Shown piece by piece: positions 1-12,559 of a stretch of 64,000 bases of DNA. Below the pieces are notes generated by a model, which was given only the letters and a program-made list of their open reading frames with translations, made no database searches and was not told where the DNA came from. This stretch comes from Lutjanus erythropterus (Eukaryota; Chordata; Actinopteri; Lutjaniformes; Lutjanidae). Position 1 is the stretch's first letter. The number at the start of each line of letters is the position of its first letter. A program made the translations under genes and the position numbers. The stretch spans positions 4,192,751-4,256,750 of the forward strand of contig CM034608.1 in NCBI GenBank assembly GCA_020091685.1, given 5' to 3'.

Positions 1-3000
1 TCCTCTTGACCACATGACTGCATAGTGACATGGGTTAGGAAAGGACTCAACCCAGGGACGCTCCACCTGGGGCATGGGGTTGGCAATCCGGAACGACATT
101 CCCCACTTAGATCCATGCCCATTGGTAGGGGTATGATGCTGCTGAATACTGCTGCTCATGCTTTTCCCAGACATCCCTGGGTTCAGAAGTGATCCATTTT
201 TCCATGAAACGTTCCACTGTTTCTCAGGATATCGTTCCCTGAACATCTGATTATCAAAGGATCGGCTCATTTTAGCTTGGGCTTTCTGTAGGGACATCTT
301 CCCTCTCCGGTGGTGGATCTCCATTAACATATAGACCTCGTTCTCTCTTGGCACCCGCTCAGCCCAGAGCTCTGTGTTAAAGCCAGATGACTTCCAGGCC
401 TCTCTCCACTGGGTTAGAGATGGCTTATCATGGTGGAACTGAGTTTCTGAGAACATCCAGGCATCCTGCCAGTCAAAAACGGACCTAGCATGGACTGAGT
501 GTCCAACTGACCTGTGTGTGTGTGAATTGTCAGGATATTGGGAAGCCATACTTGACCTTCCTTGGCTGGTTTGTGCGCTACCTTGCCCTTGTGATCGCTG
601 CTGGGGCCTCGCAAACCTCCATGATTCTCCCCAGCTTCGCTCCCCAGTTGGCCCATTCTTAGGGAGTTCAACAGGCGCAAAGTGGTTCTGGTCCCTTGCG
701 CGGTCCACTCGGATTTGGGGGATGGTGGGCCAACCCTGTTGCCACAATTCAGGCTCCTGATGCAGAGGCTGACAGTTGAATTTCCATGAGTCTTTCAGGT
801 CTGAGGCATTAGGCTTCATGTCTCCTGTCTTCTCAGATGATCTGAAAGGCCTTGAAGGGTCAGGCCTCATTCTTCTTCTCTCCATCCTCATTCTGTGCTT
901 CAGTGCCCTCCAGGAATCCCTCCACTCTGGGGCAGGTAAGACAATTTCCAGGTGTCTCAGGCGAAGCAGGTTGGATTGGGTGAATTCTCTTCTTGGGTGA
1001 TATAACACACTGTGTTTCAACTGCTCATAGGATGGGTCTACTTTATCTGAAGTTGGATAATGCCCTTTCTCCACCTTCTGGGCCTCCATCTTTGGTGGCG
1101 AGAGCTTCAGGACTTTCTCTATTTCTTCACATGGTTTAGAGTTGTTTTTTGTCACCTGCCACGCCTTGCTCCACTCAGAGAGAGCCTTAAATTCATCACA
1201 GAGTTGCATGTATAGATCTCTGTACTTCTGCTCATGATACACAAACATGTCTTCATGGAGACGTGACTCTTTTTGATGGCTGTGATGACTATAGGTTTCA
1301 CCATGATCTTGCCTCTGAGAGGGATCAGCATTCTTGTGGTTGTTGGAGACCACCATGGCTGCTCTCCATGACTCGGCCCACTCAGTCGAACTGTGAGATT
1401 TTTTGACTTTGAGCAACTTGGAGTTGTTGCATCCATGGTGGTTGGCAAGCCTCCAACATTCTTCCCAATTGGAGCTCATCTTTCTATGATTATCTTGCTT
1501 GTTAGCCATAGACTCATTCATTTGACCATTATTTTCGGTAAAACCAACCTCCTGACTTGCTGGCTTAGTGGATCTCCATGAGTCGCTCCATTCTGATGAG
1601 CTCAAGGCCTCATAGTGATGCTGAGTTTCCATCAACAGGGTGAACAATCCAGATTTGTGGACATCCTCTCCATCTACTGTATCCCCCCTCTTATTCTTTT
1701 TGTCAGATTTTCTCCAGGACATCTGCCACTCCTCAGTGGGGAGACTAAAGTCTAGCTCTTCTGACTCCACCATCCTATAGTCAGGTTTCTTCCAGAGATG
1801 AAGGCTGTGAGGATCCATCAAGTTGGGTCCGTTTAGCCAAGGTTTGCCTGGTTCAGAGTAAGGCTGATGAGTAGCAAACATCCAGCACCTGCCCCAGCCT
1901 GGTGTAGCTTCAGCGCCTTCTTCTGCTTGTGGCAAAGATTTGTTGTTCTTCCATGACTTTCCCCACACCATAGCAGAAGGTTGATTCTGGGTGATGGACA
2001 TGAGTAACTGCAGCTTGATTAAATTCTTGTCTTGTCCCCTTTTGGCCATGCCGGAGGCTAGAGTGGACGTGCCTTTTCTCTGGCCTCCTGGCATGCCAAG
2101 TGGACCCGAACCTATGCCACGAGGAAGAGTGGGAGGAGCTTGGGGTTGCTTGCTCTTCCAGACATTTTCGTCTGCCTCAAGCTCACGACGCTTGGGCTTC
2201 CTTTCCACCCTTGTACCTTTTCCCATTCTGACAGCCAATCGATTTTCCCAGTCCTTGTTAATACTGTGGGGAAAAATACAAGTAAAGCAAGTTAGAAAAA
2301 AAGGTAAAAATGGCTGCAGAAAATACAAGGATAACATTTCTCAAAGACAGAATGTAATGGACACTTGCTTCCTCATTCTTGCACTAGTAACAGCATTTTT
2401 CTGTAATTATCGATTCATATATGTATTATGTCAGTATTACATAATGATATGTTGGCAATGCAGGTCCAAATGAAGGACATCTTTCGTCGCTAACAAAGAT
2501 AAATGATTTGTTGTCAGTCTTGGCTTTCAGGAGTTAATACGCACCATTGTGATTCTGTGTTATGTAACAGGTATACATTACAATAAAGGTGGAGTTTTTC
2601 CATGGGCTAGAGTACATGTGATGTATTGCTATCCACAAGGAAGTCCAAAGAGGATACCAGTATATACTGTATGACTGCACTGCTTATATTTAGGCCTGTG
2701 ACAACACTATGTGTAGGGTGAGATAGTGTTACTGAGTGATGCACTGTTACCCGAGTAAAAGTACTGACTGACAGCACTTCAATTGAACCACACAGTTTAT
2801 ATTTATGTACGAGAAACTGGGAGTGTTCTGCTACTGGGTCAATAGACCATGTTGACGCCAGGCTGGTCTTATTAGGGGACAGGTCTCTTCTACCACCAGG
2901 TATACACAAACAAAAATTTGGACTTGCATTAGCAGCATTTGTTGGTGCTTCAAGGATTGCTCTTCACCATTGGAGGAGTCAGGCAAAGACTGTTTTTGAT

Positions 3001-6000
3001 GAATGGCTAAAGTTGATGACGGATATCGCCTCTTTTGAGTTGCTAATAGCAAGGATCAGGGAGGTTTTATGACATGTGGTTTCATTTTTTAATGTACATA
3101 AGAAACATAAAGGATGGAAAATGTTCCTGTCTTCTTATTCAAATGTGCTTAGTACCCTCTTTTTTTCTTTTCTTTTCCTTTCTCTATTAATATGATTACT
3201 AGTTTTGCATTATCATTATTTGTATTATTTATACTGCCGAGTGCAAGACTTTGTTGGTTTTGTTGTTCCACTTGTTTAATGTTATTAGCTGTAGTCTGCT
3301 ATATCGTGTAATAAAAACTTGAATTACAAAAAAAGAAATGAGTCATTAATCATTGCATCTTGCTTTTCTTAATACCATGGCCACATCGGTTCATTGAGAT
3401 GTACAACTGACACAAAGCTATGATGACTGGTCCAATTCACGGAAAAGTTGCGGTTTGCAAGGCTACACAAGAATTCACGGGGACTGGTTGAATTTGCAGT
3501 AATTGCTGTATGTGGTTGTGTATTTGGTTGAATCAAATCAATGCCTGTCTGGGATGTTAGGAAGTCAACAGTTATCTAAAGTAGTAAACAAACATGTTAA
3601 AACATGAAAAAATGTTGGCACTATTGATAAAATATTGAGTGGTTGTGCTTCTTAAGTGGGTTTAAAAAGTCTTGTACAGATTGCACATGTATCCACAGAA
3701 CTGCATGACCAAACTTTGCATTTTCTGTGTGATGTACAGTAACTCTGCCCTGAGCTTCCCCTCCCTCGGTGTTCAGTGTCCACTGTAAAAAAAAAAATAT
3801 TTGTGTTACTTTGTTTAGCTAATCATTACTCCTCCCAGTAAATCTGTCCAGCTGCCGAAGCTGCCTGAGGGGTTGTGACATGTAATCCCTTCTAGAACAT
3901 GTAGCTGCTGTCTGAGCTCTGGTGTTGAGGTTAACTGCCAATCTTACAGCGTGCTGATGGATCAGATTTCCCTTTTGGAACACCTTCACTGTAAAAACTT
4001 TCAATGTAAATTTACAGTCATTAACTGGCAGCAGCTTCATCTGCTAAGTACTGTATTTTTTACAGTTTCTTACTGTATTTTAGAATTCAGTATATGAAGT
4101 CAAATAAATGTGCAGTTTATTACTGTATTCTTGTAAATTCACAACATAATTCTGGTCACAGTTTTGTCAGTAAATAACTGGATGTTTATATTATATATTT
4201 AAAACTACAACAGTAGCCTGTATTTACTTTTTTTGTAAATTTTATTAGCATGCTATTAATAATAATAATGATAATGGCAATAAGATCAATGAAAATATGA
4301 TAAAGGGACAATTAATTGATTATTAGTCCATTTTTAAATTAATTGCCAACTATTTTGATAATGGATTAATCAGTTTGAGTAATTAGGAAGAATTACCGTT
4401 TCTTAAGGAAAGTTTTGAAGGAAAGAAACATGCATTTTTTTTATAAAATCTGATTTTCTTTTAGGGGTGGGGCAAAAAATTGAATAAATGAAAGAAAACA
4501 TTTATGCCAGAAATGTACACAAGTTCAGGTTAGAGGGACAAAGTGTTCTATATCTTTTCTATGAGAATTAATGGTAAAATTAAAATTATTCAGCACAAAA
4601 ATGCTGTTAAAGTTTACATATTATTTTGTTAGTTTCATTCTTTAAAAGTCTTTGAAACTCGGGTTATTTGGTATAGAAATCCTCCCTATTTTCGTAAGTA
4701 TGGTTGTAGTATGCCTGTGTCTTTGTGTTGGCAGAGACTGGGCTCCAAAGTTGAGTGTTTCATTTTTACAGTTTCCCATGCTTTAATTTCACCTTCCCAA
4801 GATGCTCATCTGTTTACCGTTAAGTTAAAGTGCTTAAAGTGCTGTAATCATGTTATTTTTCCTCTCATGTTGCATTGCAGTTTACAGTATGACACTATAT
4901 GACACTAATACAGCAGAATACTCTTCAGCTTTCATTGTAAATTTACACCAAAGAGTTACAGTGTCCATTCTCACCTCTCTGAATTGTGTTTGTCAGCAGA
5001 ATAAAGTGATCTCGGAGAAACTTCTATTTATATATCAAATTTTGGGCAGAGGAAACAGCTTGTCAGTGTAAGTAATGAACCTCTTCTGTAATTACAGAAC
5101 CTGTCGCTCCCTCCCTGTCCATACGTATACATGTCCCTGCTGTAGCATTGAAGTCATCTTCTTCATCTTCATCATCTACTGGTAATTCAGCCTGTAGGCA
5201 CTTGCTTCTGATCCTTGCCTGCCTTTTTAGAGTTTTGCTTGCTTGCTTTTACCTCTTTGGACTTGGATACCTGTTTTGATTGTCTACCTATTGCTTCCTA
5301 TAATACAGCGTAGTACAGCTGTCTTGCACTAAATCCTACCCTCGTAAAGGCTCTTTTTTTTGTTGAAGCTGCTTTAAAACAGTGTCGGTCACCGGAGGAT
5401 ATTTTGGGTGGCTGCTGTTTAACAGTATTAAGCTGGAGATATACTTGCTGTTTAGCCACACATTTGCATAGAGTTCATTTTTGATGACGTACAAAACCGT
5501 CGCTCCAAACCAATGCAGTATATGTGAGTGAACGCTTAAGTGTCATGGCTTGGCAATGCTTATATCTTCAGCCTTAGCCTGGCATCACCAGTGCAAGTGT
5601 GAATTACTCTGGAATCTCTGTTAACTTTCAAATTCAAAGAGGCATTATCAACATGCACAGGCCAAAATGCATGTTAATGCAGTTGGATACATCTACAACC
5701 AATTAGAACAATGAAACTTGACCTAGAACCAAAGAGAGCAAAGAAACGTGTGATGTAACTGTGCTCAGTCTGTTTCCAAGCAGGGCACAGAAAGGCAGCT
5801 ACCCGGTTCCAACCTTTCTCTTATATCTCTCTATATATCTCTATAAATCATCATACAGAACCGATCTAACGTCTATAAATGGTTGTGGTTGGCTACAACT
5901 GTCTTGCATTATACAGAGAGATGCTTTGGTTGTTAATTCTATCAATATTTATTATTCTATTCTATCCATTCTATTATTCTATCCTCACTAATATGGGTTG

Positions 6001-6720
6001 GACAAAAATAACATAAACACTTGTTAGTATAACACAATACAGTTCAGCAGTACCACATATTATGTCCTTCAACTGTATATTACAGGTGAACAAAATGCAG
6101 TTGTAATTAAAGGAGAATGCTGGTTCAGTCTTAAATTTGACATGCATTAATCTGGACAGTGTGTTAGTCAAGTTCACCAAAGCAGAAATAAAACAGTCTA
6201 TCAGAGAGTTGACTTGTTTAGTGGAAGTTTGGTTTATGTGGAAACTGAGACAAAGACCGTATTTTTATGTTTAAAAGCACTTTCAAATTCTGATTAATAA
6301 ATATCCTGCTTCATTTTAACTAACTTTATTTTAATTTCACAAATTACATAAAAGATGTAAACATAGACTTGTTTCATCTGATTTCATGGACAGTCTGTCC
6401 TAATGGCAGACATTAATTATAAAGAAATTTTGGATCTTCTCAAGGATTAACTTGTGTAGATCATATCGAGGCATCAGTAGTAAACTTAGACTGTTTCATA
6501 AACAGGTAAAAACTCCTTGAGGTAGCTTTAAAAACATTTTAAGGACAGGCAGACACAGACAGATAAAGAGTTTTGGTCCTTACGAGGTCAGAGCACTCTT
6601 GTCCATTCGTTCCTGCTCCTGCTGCATCTTCTGTCCGTACTCCTTCTCTCTGATCTCCCAGACATTCTTCATGATGGAGGCGTCGCAGCCGACCACCTCG
6701 GGGTTCTTCTCGTTAGACAT
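1..6720 (-). CDS. Trp-motif repeat protein of unknown function, 3' end beyond the window
   Basis: Not a family I recognise. Two coding exons are seen. The first is 6720-6584: the ATG lies eleven bases inside an exon whose acceptor is at 6732-6733, and the exon ends at a GTAAGG donor after two bases of a codon. The second runs from 2263 to base 1, about 754 codons with no stop, after a CCCCACAG acceptor. The split Ser codon joins in phase. At least 800 residues result. Residues 1-45 are acidic to neutral with a Glu/Gln/Met-rich, probably helical stretch. A basic run lies at residues 67-73. From residue 146 on there are thirteen W-x-x-x-W pairs (first Trp at 146, 169, 225, 271, 312, 341, 410, 493, 553, 590, 644, 665, 729), usually with Ser, Ala or Cys before the second Trp and Arg, Lys or Met after it; residues 538 and 766 hold degenerate copies. 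There is no signal peptide or membrane segment. The existence of the gene is well supported; its function is unknown. Confidence 0.8.
2264..6583 (-). other. Intron of the Trp-motif gene
   Basis: This 4.3-kb intron is bounded by a GTAAGG donor (6583) and a CCCCACAG acceptor (2264). It contains a LINE 3' end near 2870-3340. It also has AT-rich sequence around 4300-4400 resembling the ATTAATC-rich end of a common teleost hAT-like repeat. I see no other coding signal in it. Confidence 0.6.
2870..3340 (+). mobile_element. Tx1/L1-like LINE 3'-end fragment
   Basis: About 45 codons from 2918 read like the extreme C-terminus of an L1/Tx1-type ORF2 (a hydrophobic Ala-rich stretch, then HHW and a Trp-Leu helix), ending at a stop near 3070. 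A 270-base 3' UTR then leads to AATAAA and a short A-rich tail at about 3310-3340. The fragment is truncated 5' and inactive. The family call rests on general resemblance. Confidence 0.45.
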
Positions 6721-6896
6721 CTTCAAATTTCCTGCGCACAGATAAAAAGATGAAGAAACCGCCAAAGAATTATTATTATGTGTTCATTCAGTCTCCTTTC
6801 GGATGCTGATCATGTCTGTCGTATTTTGAAGTAAGGTGGAGATGATGTACCTTGTAGTGATCATCTGTACTTGAGACGCTGCAGGCTGCTCTGCTC

Positions 6897-6904
6897 CTAT
6901 ATAC
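6897..6904 (-). promoter_or_regulatory. TATA box of the Trp-motif gene
   Basis: On the minus strand the sequence reads GTATATAG. About 25-30 bases downstream would start a short non-coding exon ending at 6851, followed by a GTACAT donor at 6850. The next acceptor, at 6732-6733, leads into the ATG exon. A focused TATA promoter suggests tissue-restricted rather than housekeeping expression; that is inference. Confidence 0.55.
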
Positions 6905-6976
6905 TGTCACCAAGAGTCATTAACCTGCTGGGAGATGTTGGGAGGGGCTGTCCTCACCAAAAATATGACACCCTCC

Positions 6977-6977
<1 letters not shown>

Positions 6978-7012
<35 letters not shown>
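6978..7012. repeat. (CA)n microsatellite
   Basis: A pure CA dinucleotide run of about 35 bases, some 75 bases upstream of the TATA box of the Trp-motif gene. Confidence 0.95.
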
Positions 7013-7014
<2 letters not shown>

Positions 7015-7480
7015 AAGATGCACTGCCTTCTCTCCTAACACGCCTCTAACACACCTGTCAGTGGTCACTTTAATCTGTAAAGCAGGTTTGGTACCTATAA
7101 CCTAAAATTACCGACATGTAGCCCACAGACTGTCCTGTAAATCTTAACATGTGACCTCAATCTTTTGTTAGGGAGGTTTTATGTTTATTTTTTAATCTGT
7201 AGAAAATTAGGGCAAATAATGACTAAGAAAAAATATATATAATTTTCTGTCTGATTTGTTCTTATTCACATTGATGCCTTTGTGAATAAGGATTGTTTTT
7301 ACATTGAAGACCCACTGAACACACAGACTTTTAATAAAATAAATAAATAAATACATAAATGACACAATAAATATAAATAGAAATGTAAATCACTGATGTC
7401 CTAGAAAAACTTGAAGAATGATCATACAACATTAATACTCTAATTCCAAATTTTTAGTGAATATTTATCCTTTAAGCTTA

Positions 7481-7520
7481 GCATAACATAACATAACATA
7501 ACATAACATAACATAACATT
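7481..7520. repeat. (CATAA)n microsatellite
   Basis: Eight tandem copies of the pentamer CATAA, nearly perfect. Confidence 0.95.
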
Positions 7521-7639
7521 TAAAACTTACACAACTTCAAACAATTCAAAACAGACAAGAATTTACAATTTCAAACTTTTTAAAAAAGTGTTAAAAGCCT
7601 TCAAAATCTTAAAATAACAATACCTACTGATAACATAGG

Positions 7640-8110
7640 CACAAAACTATTGTTTAAAGTCTTTTTTGTATTTTTTTTTTCTTTTTTATTATGAAAAACA
7701 TGATTTATTTAGACATAAAAAGGGTTAACCATACCCTAAGGACCCCTGTCTCACTTCCTGGTTTATAATAGGCGGGAAAACTGCTCAAGAACTGGTAAAC
7801 TTTTTATTTTTTGACAAAGTCATTAAATATTTCTATCAGATGTGTCTCAACCATGACATGTCAACTCTGTAGTCCTTCTAAATCAAAGCTAAATAAGAAT
7901 TATGGTTTAAAAATGTCTATTTTGATTAACATTAAGAGAACTTCTTACACTTTAAAAAATAAAATGGCTCCTTGCTATGGCTATGCTATGAAATTAAAGA
8001 CAGAGCTGACATCTACATTTCATAAAAACCGCCATCGCTGGGAGGTTGGCACATTTTTTTTTAATATATTTTCCAGCATAATTGAAGAGTAAAAATCAAA
8101 CCCCCTCAAA
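7640..8110. repeat. Dispersed repeat, copy 1 (second copy at 45355-45900)
   Basis: A stretch of about 470 bases closely matches 45355-45900 in the same orientation. Both copies share CTACTGATAACATA, CACTTCCTGGTTTA and CAGATGTGTCTCAACCAT in that order. A further diverged piece may lie near 57720-57900. The short open frames here are not conserved between copies. The family is unknown. Confidence 0.7.
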
Positions 8111-8813
8111 ATACAGTGTTGTACCAGTTTTAAAGAATGAGTGATATAACTTATCGTTAAATGTCAGTTTGACTGAACTCAGCCATCAAAGTCAGAGGTG
8201 GTTTATCCTCCTGCTGCAGGTCTCTCAGCCTGAACTGGATTGTATTTGAGGCTTAAGTTTTATGGAGCATGTGTCTGGCTCAAACCTGCTGCTGTAAATA
8301 TATAGTTCATGCAGAACAGCATGGAGGGAATGTCAGGCCTCCTGACACATGGACAGACAGCCTATTTTCACTTCTGCCAGAAACATTTTTCTGCAATCAT
8401 CCATTTGAGTCAACCCCAAGTCTCGTTTTATTACCATGAACAAAATTTGAAACGTGGCCCATTAGGCATTGAAGCGAATGTGAACAGGTTTTGGCAGTGA
8501 AATGAATTGGCATGTCCCATGCGTCTCTCACAAAAAACATGTTTGTCAGGGTGCTGTGACCTGTCTGGTCTGAGATGTGACCTTCTGTTCCTCACGTTCA
8601 GTCCTCATGAACTGTCATGAGAACGGCATTTTGGGAATTCACCATCCTGAAATAAAATAGAACACCTAAAATAGAAAAAAAGCTGTTTACAGGTGCAGTC
8701 AAAGACCAGGCAAGTGCCATGGCTGTTAGGCTCTTGGCCTGTTGGTCAGTTGGTCCAACAATTCCATCCAAAGTGACAGCCGACATGTTGGACAATATTA
8801 AATTGTCATTCAC

Positions 8814-9795
8814 TGGGCCTTATGCAAGAACCACTCACACAAACAGATTTGTTCTTAAGTGGTGCATACCAGTTATTTAAGAGAACTTGTGGCATTCAGC
8901 AGTTTTCTTGTATTTTGAATTTTCTTTCAGATATGAACAGAGTGGTCCAGACCTGTCATACAGTCATGTGCAGTCAGTCTGCTGGTATCAAAAGGTTTTT
9001 GACTAATGACTGCATATTTCATTAGTTTAAAGACATTTTGAATTTGAGAAATTAATTACACTTCATAATCATCCTGTTTGACAACATTTTAAATTATAAA
9101 ATAATTGTAAATTTACATTACATTACATTCAATGATCTATTATTACTTGTTGTCAGGTGTATTGGTCGTATATCTTCACATGCAGGTTTATGAAGGCTCT
9201 GTCCAGGTGAACATCCTCACTTATTCTGTCCTCTGTCCTCTGTCTCTGTGATGAAAAAGTCCCCTTAACCCTCTCCTGTCACTGCAGTCATCGATCGCCC
9301 CTTAGTGTGGCTGTGGTGAGTCCTTTTTTTCTTCTTCTTCTTCTTTATTTCAGTGACTGTCTGACCCTCCAGTAATACAGCATTAATAGCACTCGCTTTT
9401 TCCCATTTCTTTACTTTAGCAGGTCTTTTAATTCCACAGCTGATGCTGTTAAAATGACAGATATTCCTTCATGGATCTCTGAAAGCAGATGTCAAACTCC
9501 AGACTCGTAAAGTTCTTCTTTTTTCACTTTGTGATACCATTTTCATGAATGAACACTTCCTGACATACGGAGCAGGAAGCGTAGCGTCATGTGGTATTAC
9601 TGGAGCGTTAATTATGCTAATTTACAAGTCTCATGCACGTGCAGTCAAATATGCATAGGTGGATCATTTATACAGTTTTCTGAAGTTACAAGTGCTTATT
9701 GAATCTGACATGGCACGTTTGTACAAGCCCTTTGTATGACAAAAAGTAAGAGAAGTTTAAGACAAGAATACGAAAATCTTCTTGCATGAGGCCCA
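8814..9795. mobile_element. TIR element family A, copy 1
   Basis: Begins TGGGCCTTATGCAAGAAC and ends with the inverted form CTTGCATGAGGCCCA. The interior matches the copy at 25311-26188 throughout, apart from an extra segment near 9250-9360. It has no transposase, so it is a non-autonomous DNA element of about 0.98 kb. A target-site duplication is not clear. Confidence 0.75.
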
Positions 9796-10169
9796 TTGTC
9801 TCTAAAGGATGAATCATAATGACTTTGGTTATGACTTTTCTCCTAGCACCACTAACAGGTCAGCATTACAGATCAAGCCTAAGCCTCTATGGTATTGTGT
9901 TGCCACAAGGTAACATACACATTTTTGGCCCTTTACACCCCCTCAATTCTGGAATACTTTAGAAACGAAGCAGGACCCTGAGGAAAGTAATAGCAGTCTT
10001 TTAAATGACTCTCTGGAGGAGAAGTTGGAAAGTCAGTGTTTATGCACAACGTGGAATATTTCTTCTTTTGCACTAAAGAATTTTACAAATTCCACTCAAA
10101 CAAAATTTTTTATGTACAATTTGAAATCTGATGGTGACTGATATCAGAATGTTTTGCTGCCTTATTAGC

Positions 10170-10470
10170 CAGCTGTCTATGAGTGACTTCCTGTCCTCAG
10201 GGGAGGGGACGAGACAACAGGCAACATAAACTTTAAAAAGAGACTGAACAGCATGTACAAATATATGACCCATATTCTCATACATACATTGGATATCCTG
10301 ACTTTAGACGTGATAAAATAGCAGCACATGGTGGTGCTGATGGTAAATATAGAGCTGTACAGTGTGTCCACACTGTGATATACACACTATCATGCTACAC
10401 ATACTGGACATTTCAGATGAGGGGATATAACTAGACATTGAAAAACACATTTATTGTCTAAGTATCATAC
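10170..10470. repeat. Local duplication, copy 1 (second at 11420-11745)
   Basis: Shares long matches with 11420-11745 in direct orientation, for example CTGAACAGCATGTACAAAT, ATGACCCATATTCTCATA and ATAGAGCTGTACAGT. The two copies flank the BED-finger hAT piece between them. Confidence 0.75.
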
Positions 10471-10683
10471 AATGCAGTGGTTGTATGTATACTATTTCAT
10501 TGTTTTTGACAAAACAACCTAAATTCTCAACAAATCACCATCTTAATATCGTGTGTCCCTGTCATCCCAGGAGCTGTTTTGTTGGGGGCACTGGCCTCTG
10601 GTAAGGACTCCCAAGGCAAATTGGTCTCAGAGGAGAGGCTAGACTAAGAGTGATTCAAAAACCCTTTGATTCTACCTGGATGC

Positions 10684-10971
10684 TCACCCAACACCTCGGT
10701 TAAAATCCAGCTGCTGTTGCTGAGGTGGTGGAGGTGAAGTGGCATCAGAATCTGTGTCTGTACTCTTAGCTACTAGCTTCGTCGCTGCATGTTGTTTCTG
10801 TAGGTGTTTCAACAGGTTTGAATTGCTATTTTGGGAAGTAGATAAGATCTTTGATCCAAGACACAACTTACATTTAACTAAAACATTCTTGTCTTTGTGC
10901 TCGACAAAGGTAAAATAGTGAGAATATCTCCACGTAAAGAAACTTGACTTGGGCTCCGCCGCCGATGCCAT
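10684..10971 (-). pseudogene. BED zinc-finger exon of a hAT-type transposon
   Basis: An ATG at 10971 opens about 95 codons with a BED-type finger: an aromatic-rich start (SSFFTWRYSHYF), C-x-x-C (CKLC), then H-x4-H (KHLQKQH), and a Ser/Pro/Gln-rich tail. A donor-like GGTGAGC sits just before the stop, so this looks like the first exon of a hAT/ZBED transposase. No catalytic or dimerisation domain follows, so it is probably a dead remnant. The flanking sequence to 11235 is hAT-like. Confidence 0.6.
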
Positions 10972-11235
10972 GATGATACCAGTCTTGTAAACAGACACGC
11001 CCACACAGCGTGTCTTCTCCTGTCTCCCCGCTGACACACACACACACAACACACACACAGGAAGATTCAGGACTACACGGCTCTGGCTGCAGCTCAGTCT
11101 CTAGCCGAGACTACACAAAAAATAACGCAAAATAACGGAGTAACGCATCATGTAGTAACGTTAACTGAATTACTGAATTTAAAAAATAATGCATTAGATT
11201 ACTAGTTACTTTGTAACGCGTTAGTCCCAGCACTG
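10972..11235 (-). mobile_element. 5' end of the hAT element with terminal repeat
   Basis: On the minus strand the element begins CAGTGCTGGGACTAACGCG and continues with TAACG-rich subterminal sequence, as in a common teleost hAT family. It leads into the BED exon at 10971. I could not find the other end. Confidence 0.5.
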
Positions 11236-11419
11236 CGGATAAATGATCTAATATTGCAGTTAGGTTAGCAGAATCAGATTTACTCATTCTAAATATAATG
11301 GTATAAACTTTGAAACAAACATACAAGAAAAAGACACATAAAAGCTGCTGCAAAATATTAATATATGTGCAGGACAAATATTTCCTCTTGTACAAAAAAG
11401 TACTGCAAAATTAAACCCT

Positions 11420-11745
11420 TTGGCCAACTGCTCATGAGGGACTTGGTCCTCAGGAGACAGCATGAGGGAAGACTTAAAAAAGGTTCTGAACAGCATGTAC
11501 AAATGTATGACCCATATTCTCATATATACATTCGATATCCTAACTGATTTATAGCACAGGCACGTAATAAACTGGCAGCACATGGTGGTGGTGGTGCTGG
11601 TGGTAAAAATAGAGCTGTACAGTCTGTCCACATGGCTCATCTGTGAGATTCACACCCTCATGTACATGTGCATATACATTTCAGATAAGAGGATGTAACT
11701 AATCATTGAATAAAATATAACACATTTACTTCCTAAATATCAAAT
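11420..11745. repeat. Local duplication, copy 2
   Basis: Diverged direct copy of 10170-10470. The open frames on either strand are not conserved between the copies, so I do not call a gene. Confidence 0.7.
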
Positions 11746-12559
11746 AATTTGCTTCAAGATGGCTAATAGAAATTTCAAAGTAAAAGCATTCAAAAATGTA
11801 TTTCATGAATGACAAATACAATTATTTCTATATAGGAGCCAGTAAGCATTTATTTGAATTTGATGAATATGTCCATGTAAGTAATATTGTAAAATAGCGG
11901 CATTTATACTTGTTTTCATAATTAACTATTGTGCTTTCCTCATATGCAAAAAATGCAAGTATGTACGTTTTATTAGATGATAGTACGTTAAAGCTTTACT
12001 GAGGATGGGAAATTACAACTCTCATAGATTTTTTGGCATTTGGTACCTTTATGAGAGAGCTGACAGGAAGTGAAGGGAAGGAGGGATGAATTGTGATATG
12101 CAATATTTCACATAAACAGAATACACCTCAAGTTTTACAGTGTTTCACCGATAAAGTTGCAGTATTCTGTGTAATGGTGTTATGTTACAGTTAAAGCTAA
12201 TGAGCAAGCTTACCTAGCAACAATGTCATCTAAAGTATCCCTACATTACCTCACATACATTACGTAAGAGCAGCCTAGTCAGGTGTCAAGTGGTCACTGT
12301 TTTTCCAAGTGTTATGTGATCACTGTAATGTTTTCTTCTTTTGCTCTACGTGAATTTTGCAGTAAAACAACAACTGCTGAAACACCTACATTTAAGACCT
12401 ATAACATATGGGACGCGGTTGAAGTGGTCCCTGCTTCATGAGTCAACAGCTGCTGGAGGCCTCCACAAGACAGAGGGTCCTGTCAGAGCTGTAAAATCTC
12501 AGGAGCAGCAGCAAGTTCAGCTCTCAAAGGTTCAGGTGTCTGTTTTCTGACTGGTACAG

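Noticed and set aside
1991..2473. 160-codon plus-strand open frame
   Set aside because: It lies opposite the Trp-motif exon for most of its length and crosses that exon's splice site. It is a shadow of the minus-strand gene.
7441..7525. Regular repeats, considered as a CRISPR-like array
   Set aside because: Plain pentamer microsatellite without spacers, in a vertebrate genome. No CRISPR array exists in the window.
10177..10371. Minus-strand frames at 10177-10371 and 11284-11640 with similar peptides
   Set aside because: The similarity comes from the DNA duplication; the frames start and stop differently and contain no domain.
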